From Hoeflea sp. (GTDB lineage: Bacteria; Pseudomonadota; Alphaproteobacteria; Rhizobiales; Rhizobiaceae): a DNA stretch of 64,000 nucleotides. Each line of letters begins with the position of its first letter. Positions within the stretch are counted from its first letter, which is position 1. Below the pieces are notes generated by a model. It did no database searches. It was given only the letters and a program-made list of their open reading frames with translations, and was not told the origin of the DNA. Position numbers and translations under genes: made by a program. The DNA is taken from contig JACKJT010000001.1 in assembly GCA_020637795.1 (NCBI GenBank), forward strand, positions 930,001 through 994,000. Reading direction: 5' to 3'. Positions 37,472 to 45,861 of this stretch are shown here, piece by piece.

Positions 37472-38887
37472 GTGAATCGCTCTATCCCGCTTGTTCTGGC
37501 CGTCGCCCTGTTCATGGAGCAGATGGATTCGACGGTCATTGCCACCGCGCTGCCGGCGATCGCCGCCGATATCCAGACAAGCCCGATCTCTTTGAAGCTG
37601 GCGCTGACGGCCTATCTGGTCTCGCTGGCGATCTTCATCCCGATTTCCGGCTGGATGGCCGACCGGTTCGGCGCGCGGCGCATTTTCGCCATCGCGATCG
37701 GCGTGTTCCTGGCCGGATCGATTGCCTGCGCGGTGTCCGGCAGCCTGGTCGAGTTCGTTGCCGCGCGGTTTCTGCAGGGCATGGGCGGCGCCATGATGAC
37801 ACCTGTCGGCCGGCTGGTGCTGCTCAGGTCGACAGAGAAATCGCAGCTGGTCAGCGCCATGGCGTGGCTGACGATACCGGCGCTGGTCGGCCCGATGGTC
37901 GGCCCGCCCGTCGGCGGTTTCCTGACCACTTTCCTGAGCTGGCACTGGATCTTCCTGATCAACATTCCGATCGGGCTGGCAGGCATCGTGTTTGCTCTGA
38001 AGATCATTCCCGATGACGGTATCCGCGTGCGCGACAGGGTGGACTGGATCGGTTTCGTGCTGTCGGGCGGGGCTGCCTCGGGGATCGTCTTCGGGCTCTC
38101 GGTGATCAGCCTGCCGGTGCTGCCACCGCTGTGGGGAATTGCTGCGACCGCCGCCGGCGTCCTGTCGCTCGTCGCCTATCTCAGGCATGCCCGCTCCCAT
38201 CCCAGGCCACTGCTCGATCCAAAACTGTTCAGGAACCGGACGTTTTCGCTGTCGCTGCTGGGATCCAACCTGTTCCGCGTCGGTTCGGGTGCGGTTCCGT
38301 TTCTGCTGCCGCTGATGCTGCAGCTCGGGTTCGGCATGTCGCCGTTCCAGTCAGGCATGATCACCTTCATATCGGCCGCCGGCGCCATCGTGATGAAGTT
38401 CGCCATCAAGCGGATCCTGAGCCTTGGCGGCTTCCGCACCACGCTCCTGGTGGCAGCAGCAGGGGCGTCGTTGTCGATTGCGGTCAACGGGTTGTTCACG
38501 CCCGCAACGCCGATCGCGCTGATGCTGGTGATCCTGTTTGTCAGCGGACTGGTGCGGTCGATGTTCTTCACCTCGGTCAACGCGCTGACCTTCTCCGAGA
38601 TCGACTCTGAGACGGCAGCCCAGGCAAGCTCGATCACGTCAGCCTTCCAGCAGGTCTCCATCGCCATCGGGGTTGCGCTTGCCGGCGGCATTGTCGAGGT
38701 GGTGACCAGGATGAATGGCGGCGTGCTGGATCTGAGCGCGTTTCACACGGCCTTCTTCGCTGTCGCAGCCCTGACGGCGCTCGCGATCCTGCCGTTCCTT
38801 GCCCTGCCGCCGGATGCCGGCAACGCGGTCTCCGGCCACACGCTCAGGCGGGCGGGCTCGCGCGCCGCCTCACCCGTCCGCAGCTAG
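37472..38887 (+). CDS. MFS transporter, DHA2 (EmrB/QacA) family
   Basis: A drug or metabolite:proton antiporter, 471 aa and about 14 helices. The sequence opens with the DHA2 motif LALFMEQMDSTVIATALPAIAADIQ-like (VALFMEQMDSTVIATALPA) with the acidic residue in helix 1. Then come GWMADRFGARRIFAIAIG (motif A) and LVGPMVGPPVGGFLTTFLSWHWIFLINIPIG (motif C). The GTG at 37472 is chosen; an open frame extends farther upstream but lacks hydrophobic or ribosome-site support. No membrane-fusion partner is next to it, so it may work alone. Its last 18 bases overlap rlmE, which runs in the opposite direction. Confidence 0.9.
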   Translation: MNRSIPLVLAVALFMEQMDSTVIATALPAIAADIQTSPISLKLALTAYLVSLAIFIPISGWMADRFGARRIFAIAIGVFLAGSIACAVSGSLVEFVAARFLQGMGGAMMTPVGRLVLLRSTEKSQLVSAMAWLTIPALVGPMVGPPVGGFLTTFLSWHWIFLINIPIGLAGIVFALKIIPDDGIRVRDRVDWIGFVLSGGAASGIVFGLSVISLPVLPPLWGIAATAAGVLSLVAYLRHARSHPRPLLDPKLFRNRTFSLSLLGSNLFRVGSGAVPFLLPLMLQLGFGMSPFQSGMITFISAAGAIVMKFAIKRILSLGGFRTTLLVAAAGASLSIAVNGLFTPATPIALMLVILFVSGLVRSMFFTSVNALTFSEIDSETAAQASSITSAFQQVSIAIGVALAGGIVEVVTRMNGGVLDLSAFHTAFFAVAALTALAILPFLALPPDAGNAVSGHTLRRAGSRAASPVRS

Positions 38888-39586
38888 CTCCGGATTGCTG
38901 CGGCCCTTGAAGCCCTTGGCGAGCACGAACATCTCGACCGATTCCGCCCGTGACGACGGCGGCTTGATGTGGATAACGGACTTGAAGTTCTGCTTGAGCA
39001 GGGTCAAGAGATCGTTCTCGGTGCCACCCTGGAAGGTCTTGGCGAGAAAATGTCCGCCGGGCGTCAGCACCTCGATGGCGAAATGCGCCGCCACCTCGCA
39101 CAGATGCATGGTCCTGAGGTGATCGGTGCGCTGGTGGCCGGTGGTGGGAGCCGCCATGTCCGACAGTACCACGTCGGGAGCGCCGCCAAGCGCGTCCTTA
39201 AGGGCCTGCGGCGCCGCATCGTCGAGAAAGTCCATCTGCAGGAACTTGACGCCCGCAAGGCCATCCATCTCGAGGAAATCGATGGCAACCACCTTCGGGT
39301 CTTCATCGGTTGAATCGGTCACCTGCGCCGAGATCTGCGACCAGCCGCCTGGCGCAGCACCCAGGTCGATGATGCGTTTCGCCTTGTCGAGGATCTTGTG
39401 CTTGGCATCGATTTCGAGAAGCTTGTAGACGGCGCGCGAGCGGTAGCCTTCCTGCTTGGCCTGCTGGACGTAGGGATCGTTGAGATGCCGCTCGATCCAG
39501 CGCCGGGACGAGGCCTTGAGCTTGCTCTTGCGCTTGACTTTCTGTCCGAGCTTGCGCCCGGTGGGTCCGGTTGGAGGACGGGTCAT
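38870..39586 (-). CDS. rlmE: 23S rRNA (uridine(2552)-2'-O)-methyltransferase RlmE/FtsJ
   Basis: Methylates U2552 in the A-loop of 23S rRNA, 238 aa. A basic N-terminus (TGRKLGQKVKRKSKLKASSRRWIERHL) precedes the Rossmann fold. The K-D-K-E tetrad is visible: Lys in GYRSRAVYKLLE, Asp in VLSDMAAPTTG, Lys in FLAKTFQGG, and Glu at the end of the AESVEMFVLAKG region. DLGAAPGGWSQ is the SAM motif. Its start overlaps the ppx stop by 4 bp, so it is translationally coupled, and its end overlaps the MFS gene. Confidence 0.97.
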   Translation of the reverse strand: MTRPPTGPTGRKLGQKVKRKSKLKASSRRWIERHLNDPYVQQAKQEGYRSRAVYKLLEIDAKHKILDKAKRIIDLGAAPGGWSQISAQVTDSTDEDPKVVAIDFLEMDGLAGVKFLQMDFLDDAAPQALKDALGGAPDVVLSDMAAPTTGHQRTDHLRTMHLCEVAAHFAIEVLTPGGHFLAKTFQGGTENDLLTLLKQNFKSVIHIKPPSSRAESVEMFVLAKGFKGRSNPELAADG

Positions 39587-41139
39587 GGTTTTTCCCCTTG
39601 GGCGGACCGCTGGTTGCGATGGCGGAAGCTGCGTCCACTCCGCCGCCAGGCTCCGTCGGACGCCATCATTTCGTTGAGCAGCCCCTCGCGCAGGCCCCGG
39701 TCGGCGACGCGCATCCGCTCAGATGGCCAGCGCTTGCGGATCGATTGCAGGATGGCGCAACCGGCAAGCACCAGATCGGCCCGGTCGGCGCCGATGCAGG
39801 GATTGGCGGCACGGGCCTCGAAATCCCAGGACAACAGCCTGTCGAGCATGCGGTCGACATCCTCGTTCGACAGCCAGAGCCCGTCGACCTTGCGACGGTC
39901 ATAGCGCGGCAGGTCCAGATGCAGGCCGGCGAGCGTGGTCACGGTTCCCGACGTCCCCAGCAGATGGATCCGTCCCGCGCCAAGGCCCGAGAAAGCCGGC
40001 AGCGATGGCGGATCGAAATCGGCCAGCAACTCATCCACTTCCTCGACCATCGCCTGAAACACGTCCGGCGTCACCAGGCAGCCGCCATGGCGTTCGGACA
40101 GGGTCACCACGCCGACCGGCAGCGAGGTCCAGGCCTTGATGTGATTGGCCAGTCGGTTCGAGCGATTCTCGGTCAGGTCGATCATGGCGATTTCGGAGGA
40201 GCCACCGCCAATGTCGAACAGCACCAGACCGTCGGTTTCGTGGCCAACGAGCGAAGAGCAGCCGGCCACGGCCAGCCTGGCCTCGGTTTCGCGGGTGACG
40301 ATTTCAAGCTCCAGGCCGGTTTCGGCAAGCACGCGCTCCAGGAATTCAACACCGTTGCGCGCCGAGCGGCAGGCCTCGGTGGCGATCAGCCGGTGGCGCC
40401 GCACCGGACGGTTCTTCAACTTGCCGGCACAGATCTTCAAGGCCTCGACCGCCCGGTCCATGGCGTCCTGCGACAGCTCGCCGGTGGCATCGAGCCCCTC
40501 GCCGAGCCGGACAATGCGGGAGAATGCATCGACAACCCGGAACTGGCCCGGCCTTGTCGGCTGGGCGATCAGCAGGCGGCAATTGTTGGTGCCGAGATCG
40601 AGTGCGGCATAAAGATCATCAGCCTGCCTGCGCACGGCGGGCGAAGGCGACCCGGCCGACTGGGACGCGGCTGCGGCAGCGGGCATGTGGGACGTCGCGC
40701 CGGGGTGGGATTTCGCCTGCCCCGGAGCTTTCTGAGGCGCCAGCGGCCGGCCCTGGATCTCACGACCGGACTTGCGGCGCCGGCGGCGGCCTTTCTTTTC
40801 GCCCGGAGCCGCCCCGGCGGAGGGTGCAGGCGGACTGCCGGTTGCCTGTGCAGCGGGCGGGCTCTTGACCTCGCCCTTGCGCGCAGATTTACGCCGCCGC
40901 CGTCTGCGCCGTCCCGGCAGCTCCGAGCCGCCCTTGTTCATCGCGGATTCGCTGGCTGAAGATCGCTCCGATGACGCCGCATCGGAAGACGAAATTGGGG
41001 TCACGGTTTTCCCGTGTCCCTGCTTCACGCCATCCGATGCTGCCTTGGCGGCGCGTTCAGATGGCCTTTCACCTGCCAGTGATGCACCCACGTCTGGCTT
41101 TTCGCCGTCCCGAAGGTCTTTCACGGTCTGTCCTGTCAT
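39583..41139 (-). CDS. Ppx/GppA family phosphatase with long basic N-terminal extension
   Basis: An exopolyphosphatase/guanosine pentaphosphate phosphatase-like protein of 518 aa. The catalytic actin-like fold starts near residue 177 (LYAALDLGTNNCRLLIAQ) and continues with ATEACRSARNGVEFLERV, ETEARLAVAGC, LVLFDIGGGSSEIAMI and LLGTSGTVTTLAGLH. The first ~175 residues are predicted disordered, rich in Ser, Ala, Pro and Gly, with two Arg tracts (RRRRRRRKSARK at 77-88 and RRRRRKSGR at 118-126). The extension could bind RNA or polyphosphate. It is coupled to rlmE by a 4-bp overlap, which hints at a ribosome or stringent-response link. Confidence 0.9.
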   Translation of the reverse strand: MTGQTVKDLRDGEKPDVGASLAGERPSERAAKAASDGVKQGHGKTVTPISSSDAASSERSSASESAMNKGGSELPGRRRRRRRKSARKGEVKSPPAAQATGSPPAPSAGAAPGEKKGRRRRRKSGREIQGRPLAPQKAPGQAKSHPGATSHMPAAAAASQSAGSPSPAVRRQADDLYAALDLGTNNCRLLIAQPTRPGQFRVVDAFSRIVRLGEGLDATGELSQDAMDRAVEALKICAGKLKNRPVRRHRLIATEACRSARNGVEFLERVLAETGLELEIVTRETEARLAVAGCSSLVGHETDGLVLFDIGGGSSEIAMIDLTENRSNRLANHIKAWTSLPVGVVTLSERHGGCLVTPDVFQAMVEEVDELLADFDPPSLPAFSGLGAGRIHLLGTSGTVTTLAGLHLDLPRYDRRKVDGLWLSNEDVDRMLDRLLSWDFEARAANPCIGADRADLVLAGCAILQSIRKRWPSERMRVADRGLREGLLNEMMASDGAWRRSGRSFRHRNQRSAQGEKP

Positions 41140-41385
41140 GCGCGGCGAACACCAAGCCCGCTTCGCGCTTCACGGTTTGTCGTTGGACAAAGATTAGCAA
41201 AGCGGCGAACAGAACGCAAAAGCCTTTTTGCGCCACCGGCAGCCCGAGGCCGGATCCGGCGAACGCGGCGTTGCGATCCGATTGTTCAAATAGTTTGCAG
41301 AAACTGCATGATCCGGGTTTGCATCCTGGCAGTTTATTGGTTATAAGCCGCCGCGCTGGCCCGGTTTTTCCCGGCCCGCCCATGT

Positions 41386-41459
41386 TGGGGAATAGGTTAA
41401 CGGTAGACCCACGGACTCTGACTCCGTTAGTCCTGGTTCGAATCCAGGTTCCCCAGCCA
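41386..41459 (+). tRNA. tRNA-Gln (anticodon CTG)
   Basis: The 7-bp acceptor arm TGGGGAA/TTCCCCA is complete, with discriminator G and encoded CCA (41457-41459). The anticodon arm is ACGGA-CTCTGAC-TCCGT, giving anticodon CTG (codon CAG). The T arm is CCTGG-TTCGAAT-CCAGG. The D arm is AGGTTAACGGTAGACC. Mobile-element remains begin directly downstream, so the 3' end of this tRNA may have been an attachment site. Confidence 0.97.
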
Positions 41460-41546
41460 CTCTTCCTCTTCAAGCTCTGAACAAGATTGATTTTCCAGTG
41501 TTTTTTCGTTAGCTGGGGATATATTTTGCCGTCTGGTGGACAGCAC

Positions 41547-41590
41547 TGTCTGACACGGGTGTCCCCCACACGTGTCTGACATTGGGGTCC
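41547..41590 (+). repeat. Pair of 18-bp direct repeats next to the integrase remnant
   Basis: TGTCTGACACGGGTGTCC (41547-41564) and TGTCTGACATTGGGGTCC (41573-41590) match at 15 of 18 positions and start 26 bp apart, between the tRNA and the integrase fragment. They could be integrase arm-type or excisionase sites. Confidence 0.6.
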
Positions 41591-41638
41591 AACGGACGGA
41601 GAAGTTGGAGAATCCGTCACCTCCAAACGGAGGTAGGC

Positions 41639-41734
41639 ATGAGTACCCAGTATGTGTTCCGGCGAGGGGCGGTTTATTGGTGGAGAAGGCGATTGCCCGT
41701 CCAACCCCGGGCCGATTGTCCTCCGGGGTGTTGA
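41639..41734 (+). pseudogene. N-terminal fragment of a phage-type site-specific integrase
   Basis: The frame reads MSTQYVFRRGAVYWWRRRLP and then VQPRADCPPGC before a stop formed by the first bases of the IS21 end. The R-R-G-x-V-Y-W-W-R-R-R-L-P pattern is the usual start of many alphaproteobacterial tyrosine recombinases (DUF6538-type N-terminus). It lies 180 bp after tRNA-Gln, where such integrases insert. AACGGAGG lies a few bases upstream of the ATG. No remainder of the gene is found past the IS, so most was deleted. Confidence 0.65.
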
Positions 41735-41782
41735 TTTCCACTGAGAACTGACCGGTATTTCCACCGAGATTTGACCCGCTTT

Positions 41783-42595
41783 TTATCTATGTTTCGGTTC
41801 AGGTGTTGTGGTCAAGTTCCGGTTTTTCTCCTTAGCGTTTTTGGGTTCATGGGCCGATCTGTTCTTGAAGCGGAAGCTGTCGTTTCCGGTTTCGAGGATG
41901 TGGCAGTGATGGGTAAGCCGATCGAGCAGCGCCGTCATCATCTTGGCGTCGCCAAACACGCTGGCCCATTCGCTGAAGCTGAGGTTGGTGGTGATGATGA
42001 CGCTGGTGCGCTCATAGAGCTTGCTCAGCAGATGGAAGAGCAAAGCTCCGCCTGATGCGCTGAACGGCAGATAGCCAAGCTCATCAAGGATCACGAGGTC
42101 GGAATGCATCAGGCGATTGGCGATCTGACCTGACCGACCTTGCGCCTTCTCCTGCTCAAGCGCGTTGACCAGTTCGACAGTCGAGAAGAACCGGACTCGT
42201 TTGTGATGATGCTCTATTGCCTGCACGCCAATCGCCGTGGCGATGTGGGTCTTGCCTGTGCCAGGGCCGCCGACCAGCACGATATTGTTGGCCTCGCCGA
42301 GGAAGTCGCATCGATACAGCTGGCGCACCAGGGCTTCATTGACCTCGCTTCTTGAGAAGTCGAAGCCATTCAGGTCACGATAGGCTGGAAAGCGGGCCGT
42401 CTTGAGCTGATAGGCTGTTGATCTGACCTCCCTCTCTGCCGTCTCGGCCTTGAGCAGTTGCGACAGGACTGGAATGGCAGCCTCAAAGGCTGGCGATCCC
42501 TGTTCGGTCAGTTCACCGACTGCCTGTGCCATGCCGTGCATCTTCAGTTGCCTGAGCATGATGACGATTGCGCCGCTCGCTGGGTTATGACGCAT
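41783..42595 (-). CDS. istB: IS21-family helper ATPase IstB
   Basis: AAA+ transposition helper, 270 aa, starting MRHNPASGAIVIMLRQLKMHGMAQ at 42595. Walker A is GGPGTGKTHIATAIG and Walker B LVILDELGYLPFS, followed by the sensor region SVIITTNLSFSEWASVFGDAKMMTALLDRLTHHCHI. Its start overlaps the end of istA by 11 bp, the usual IS21 layout. The reading frame is intact, but with istA broken the element should not move on its own. Confidence 0.95.
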   Translation of the reverse strand: MRHNPASGAIVIMLRQLKMHGMAQAVGELTEQGSPAFEAAIPVLSQLLKAETAEREVRSTAYQLKTARFPAYRDLNGFDFSRSEVNEALVRQLYRCDFLGEANNIVLVGGPGTGKTHIATAIGVQAIEHHHKRVRFFSTVELVNALEQEKAQGRSGQIANRLMHSDLVILDELGYLPFSASGGALLFHLLSKLYERTSVIITTNLSFSEWASVFGDAKMMTALLDRLTHHCHILETGNDSFRFKNRSAHEPKNAKEKNRNLTTTPEPKHR

Positions 42596-44123
42596 GGCGC
42601 ACCTCCGGAGCCTTCCGCAGGGTGTCGTAGCGTTCGACATTGGCCTTGGGTTCATTGGCGAGTGCCAAGGCCTGCGGCGCATCGATGGAAGGCGGCGTGA
42701 AGGATTTGCCATCGACGAGGCGATGGAGAAGATTCAGGACATGTGTCTTAGTCGGAACACCGGACTTCAACGCCATCTCGACGGCGCAGAGCACGGCCTG
42801 TTCGTCATGCTGAAGCACAAGCGCCAGGATATCGACCATCTCGCGATCACCGCCGGGCTTCTTGAGCAGATGCTGTTGCAGTGTCCTGAACGCCTCGGGA
42901 AGCTCGATGAACGGCACTCCGTTGCGAAGAGCGCCAGGCTTGCGCTGCACAACCGCCAGATAATGCCGCCAGTCGTAGACTGTCTGTCCTGGCCGATCAT
43001 GAGACCGGTCGATGATGCGTCGGTGTTCGCAGACGATCAAACCTTCTGCAGCGACAACGACGCGACCTGGATAGACCCGAAGACTGACCGGGCGATTGGC
43101 GAAGGATGCGGGAACGCTGTAGCGATTGCGTTCCAGGTGCACCAGGCAGGTCGGGGACACTCGCTTGGTGTATTCGACAAAGCCGTCGAACGGTCGTGAT
43201 GCCGGCATGAGAGCCTGCACTTCCTCAGCCCAGATATCGGCGATGGTGCCGCGCATTTTTCCATGCGCGGTCTGTTGCCAGCACTCTTTGCATCGAAGCT
43301 CCAGCCAATCGTTCTAGGCTTCCAGTGACGGAAAGCGTGGGATCGGTTGAAAGAACCGATGACGAGCATCCTGAACGTTCTTCTCGACCTGACCCTTCTC
43401 CCAGCCAGAGGCCGGATTGCAGAACTCAGGTTCGTAGAGATAGTGGCTGGCCATCGCCATGAAGCGAACGTTGACATCGCGCTCCTTACCGCGGCCGACC
43501 TTGTCGATCGCCGTGCGCATGTTGTCGTAGATGCCGCGCCCAGGCACGCCGCCCAAAACGCGGAAGGCATGGTTGTGGGCATCGAACAGCATCTCGTGCG
43601 TTTGCAGCAGATAGGCTCGAACGATGAAGGCCCGGCTATAGCTCAGCTTCGTATGGGCCACCTGCAGCTTGGTGCGCTCATTGCCGATGATCGCCCAGTC
43701 CTCTGACCAGTCGAACTGGAAAGCCTCTCCTGGATCGAACGCCAGTGGCACGAATGTCCCGCGTCCCGATATCTGCAAAGCCTTTTGTCGTTCAACCCTC
43801 CAATCCCGGGCGAAGGCTGCCACTCGGTTGTAGGACCCCTCATATCCGAGGTTCAACAGATCGGCGTGCAGCTGCTTGAGGGTTCGCTTTTGTTTGCGAG
43901 GTTTGTTGGCTTCCGTCTTCAGCCAAGCTGATAATCGGTCGGCAAATGGGTCAAGCTTGCTTGGTCGAGAAGGAAGCTTGAACTTCGGTTCCACGATGTC
44001 ATCGCGCAGATATTTGCGGATGGTGTTCCGAGAAAGGCCCGTGCGCCTTGCAATCTCCCGGATCGATAGCTTCTGTCGAAAATGCCAGCGTCGGATCACG
44101 CTCAATAATGCCATGTCGATCAC
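42585..44123 (-). pseudogene. istA: IS21-family transposase IstA interrupted by an amber codon
   Basis: DDE transposase reading from VIDMALLSVIRRWHF (GTG 44123 or ATG 44114) through the HTH IREIARRTGLSRNTIRKYL, the DDE region (FDWSEDWAIIGNERTKLQ and IYDNMRTAIDKVGRG) and to the C-terminus at 42585. The frame is stopped by TAG at 43316-43314, after RFPSLEA. Translation resumes in the same frame with NDWLELRC, where relatives have an uninterrupted 'LNDWLE'. A single Leu-to-amber change (TTG to TAG) explains it. No frameshift is needed. Confidence 0.92.
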
Positions 44124-44145
44124 TCCGTAGCCCTCGTTGAAAACA

Positions 44146-45523
44146 GTTAGCGTCCGAGAGCGTGGTGTAATTTTGCCGGCACGTTCGGCGTAATCCCTGG
44201 TGGCCATCGAGGTGTATGGTCGAGGTGGAGTTTGGCGACTTCAACCACGAACCACACGGAGCCCCCGATGACCAAGACCAACATGGACCTGTCCGAGCTT
44301 CTGCAAAAGCACGATCAGGGAGATTTCCTCCGCAGCATTGCCGAAGCTGTCCTTCAGCTGATCATGGAGGCCGATGTCGACGGCCTGATTGGCGCCGGGC
44401 GGCATGAGCGTAGCGGCGAGCGTACGACCTGGCGCAATGGGTATCGGGATCGCTCCCTCGACACCCGGCTGGGCACGCTGAACCTGCGGGTGCCGAAGCT
44501 CCGGCAGGGTAGCTACTTTCCCGGCTTCCTTGAGGCCCGCAAGACCTCGGAACAGGCGCTGGTGGCGGTGATCCAGGAAGCATGGATCAGCGGAGTGTCT
44601 ACCCGCCGCGTCGACGATCTGGTGCAGGCCATGGGCCTGAACGGCATCTCGAAGAGCACCGTTTCCAAGCTGTGCAAGGATATCGACGAGCGGGTCGGCG
44701 AGTTCCTGAACCGTCCGCTGAGCGGCGAATGGCCCTACGTCTGGCTCGATGCCACCTACCTCAAGCAGCGACAGGGCGGCCGGATCGTCAGCGTCGCGGC
44801 CATAATCGCCGTCGCCGCCAACACTGAGGGTCGCCGGGAAATCATCGGCCTTGGCATCGGCCCCTCGGAAGCCGAGACCTTTTGGACCGATTTCCTCAGG
44901 TCATTGCGCGCCCGCGGGCTCAGTGGCGTCCGCCTGGTGATCAGCGATGCACACACCGGTCTCAAGGCAGCCATCGCCCGTGTCTTCGAGGCAACCTGGC
45001 AGAGGTGCCGCGTGCACTGGATGCGCAATGCGCTGGCCCACGTCTCGAAGGGGCAGCACACCGTTGTCGCCGCTGCGATTCGCCAGGCCTTCGAGCAACC
45101 AGACCGAAAGCACGCCGGCGAAACATGGCGGCACGTCGCCGGCCAACTCCGTGCCCGCTGGCCCAAGCTCGCCGACCTGATGGATGCCAGCGAACACGAC
45201 GTGCTGGCCTACATGGTCTTCCCGCGTCAGCACCGCACGAAGCTCCACAGCACGAATCCGATCGAGCGTCTGAACAAGGAAGTGAAGCGCCGCGCCGACG
45301 TCGTCGGCATCTTCCCGAACGAAGCATCGATCATGCGACTCATCGGCGCCGTGCTGTTGGAGCAAAACGACCAATGGCAGACTTCGAGCCGCTACATGAT
45401 GGTCGAGGCCTTCGCGCAAATCGACAAGGAGGAGATCGACCCCATTCTCAGCATCACCACCAAAGCAGCCTGATCATGCCCTCAGGCCACTTGGGAAATT
45501 ACACCAGCTTGACGGACGTGACC
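44146..45523 (+). mobile_element. IS256-family insertion sequence nested in the IS21 element
   Basis: 1378 bp flanked by a perfect 8-bp direct repeat TGAAAACA (44138-44145 and 45524-45531), the target duplication size of IS256. The ends carry imperfect inverted repeats sharing CGTCCG and TGGTGTAATTT (left GTTAGCGTCCG, right GGTCACGTCCG on its own strand). It landed between the IS21 right end and istA, about 15 bp before the istA start. The intact duplication implies recent insertion and no later rearrangement. Confidence 0.95.
44268..45473 (+). CDS. IS256-family transposase
   Basis: A 401-aa mutator-type DDE transposase, apparently intact. It starts MTKTNMDLSELLQKHDQGDF (ATG 44268, after GGAGCCCCCG). 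The N-terminal part has RSGERTTWRNGYRDRSLDTRLG. The catalytic triad is Asp in YVWLDATYLK, Asp in RLVISDAHTGLKAAI and Glu in STNPIERLNKEVKRR. The conserved CRVHWMRNALAH segment lies between. It fills the element flanked by the 8-bp duplication. Confidence 0.97.
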   Translation: MTKTNMDLSELLQKHDQGDFLRSIAEAVLQLIMEADVDGLIGAGRHERSGERTTWRNGYRDRSLDTRLGTLNLRVPKLRQGSYFPGFLEARKTSEQALVAVIQEAWISGVSTRRVDDLVQAMGLNGISKSTVSKLCKDIDERVGEFLNRPLSGEWPYVWLDATYLKQRQGGRIVSVAAIIAVAANTEGRREIIGLGIGPSEAETFWTDFLRSLRARGLSGVRLVISDAHTGLKAAIARVFEATWQRCRVHWMRNALAHVSKGQHTVVAAAIRQAFEQPDRKHAGETWRHVAGQLRARWPKLADLMDASEHDVLAYMVFPRQHRTKLHSTNPIERLNKEVKRRADVVGIFPNEASIMRLIGAVLLEQNDQWQTSSRYMMVEAFAQIDKEEIDPILSITTKAA

Positions 45524-45611
45524 TGAAAACACGAGGGCAAGGTTCAAACATGGGTCAATTCTCGATGGAAATATCCTGGGCTACCGGGTCAGTTCTCAGT
45601 GGAAATCAACA

Positions 45612-45861
45612 AATATGCTAACCGGTCAAAGAAAGACCAAAACCTGAACAGGGCTAACTTATAGACGCCGACTCTATGGGGAGCAGGTCACTTGAACCAG
45701 CAAGGCATATCCCGAAAGATATCTGAACTGAGACAATTGCGATCAAACCAGTTGCTACCTGCGCCAAAAGATTGACGGGTTCTATGCGTGCCAAGAGAAA
45801 AAACTGGATGAGGAGTTGTGAAACCCGGACAGGCACCCTTCATCGCGTCCTGACGCGCTGA
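45612..45861. other. Debris between the IS21 right end and the catabolic cluster
   Basis: About 250 bp of lower-GC DNA with frames broken every 20-60 codons on both strands. I could not match it to the lost integrase or to a eutB-like gene. It is probably remnant sequence of the integrated element or of genes that once followed the EutA-like gene. Confidence 0.5.

Larger units (their letters stand above)
41729..45611 (-). mobile_element. IS21-family insertion sequence carrying a nested IS256-family element
   Basis: The ends are perfect 25-bp inverted repeats beginning TGTTGATTTCCACTG at 41729-41753 and mirrored at 45587-45611. A second, degenerate copy of the end repeat lies inside each end (ATTTCCACCGAG near 41758 and CTCGATGGAAAT near 45561), typical of IS21 multiple terminal repeats. 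istA-istB run on the minus strand. No target duplication is visible (left flank CTCCGGGG, right flank AATATGCT), suggesting an adjacent deletion. Without the nested IS the element would be about 2.5 kb, normal for IS21. Confidence 0.93.

Noticed and set aside
41547..41590. Possible CRISPR or longer repeat array
   Set aside because: Only two imperfect copies and no spacers; no cas gene in the window.
41069..41764. Minus-strand frame across tRNA-Gln
   Set aside because: It is antisense to the tRNA (reads GNLDSNQD, the typical false translation) and to IS/integrase debris.
45654..45836. 60-codon minus-strand frame in the debris
   Set aside because: Hydrophobic but without ribosome site, neighbours or homology; not listed as a gene.
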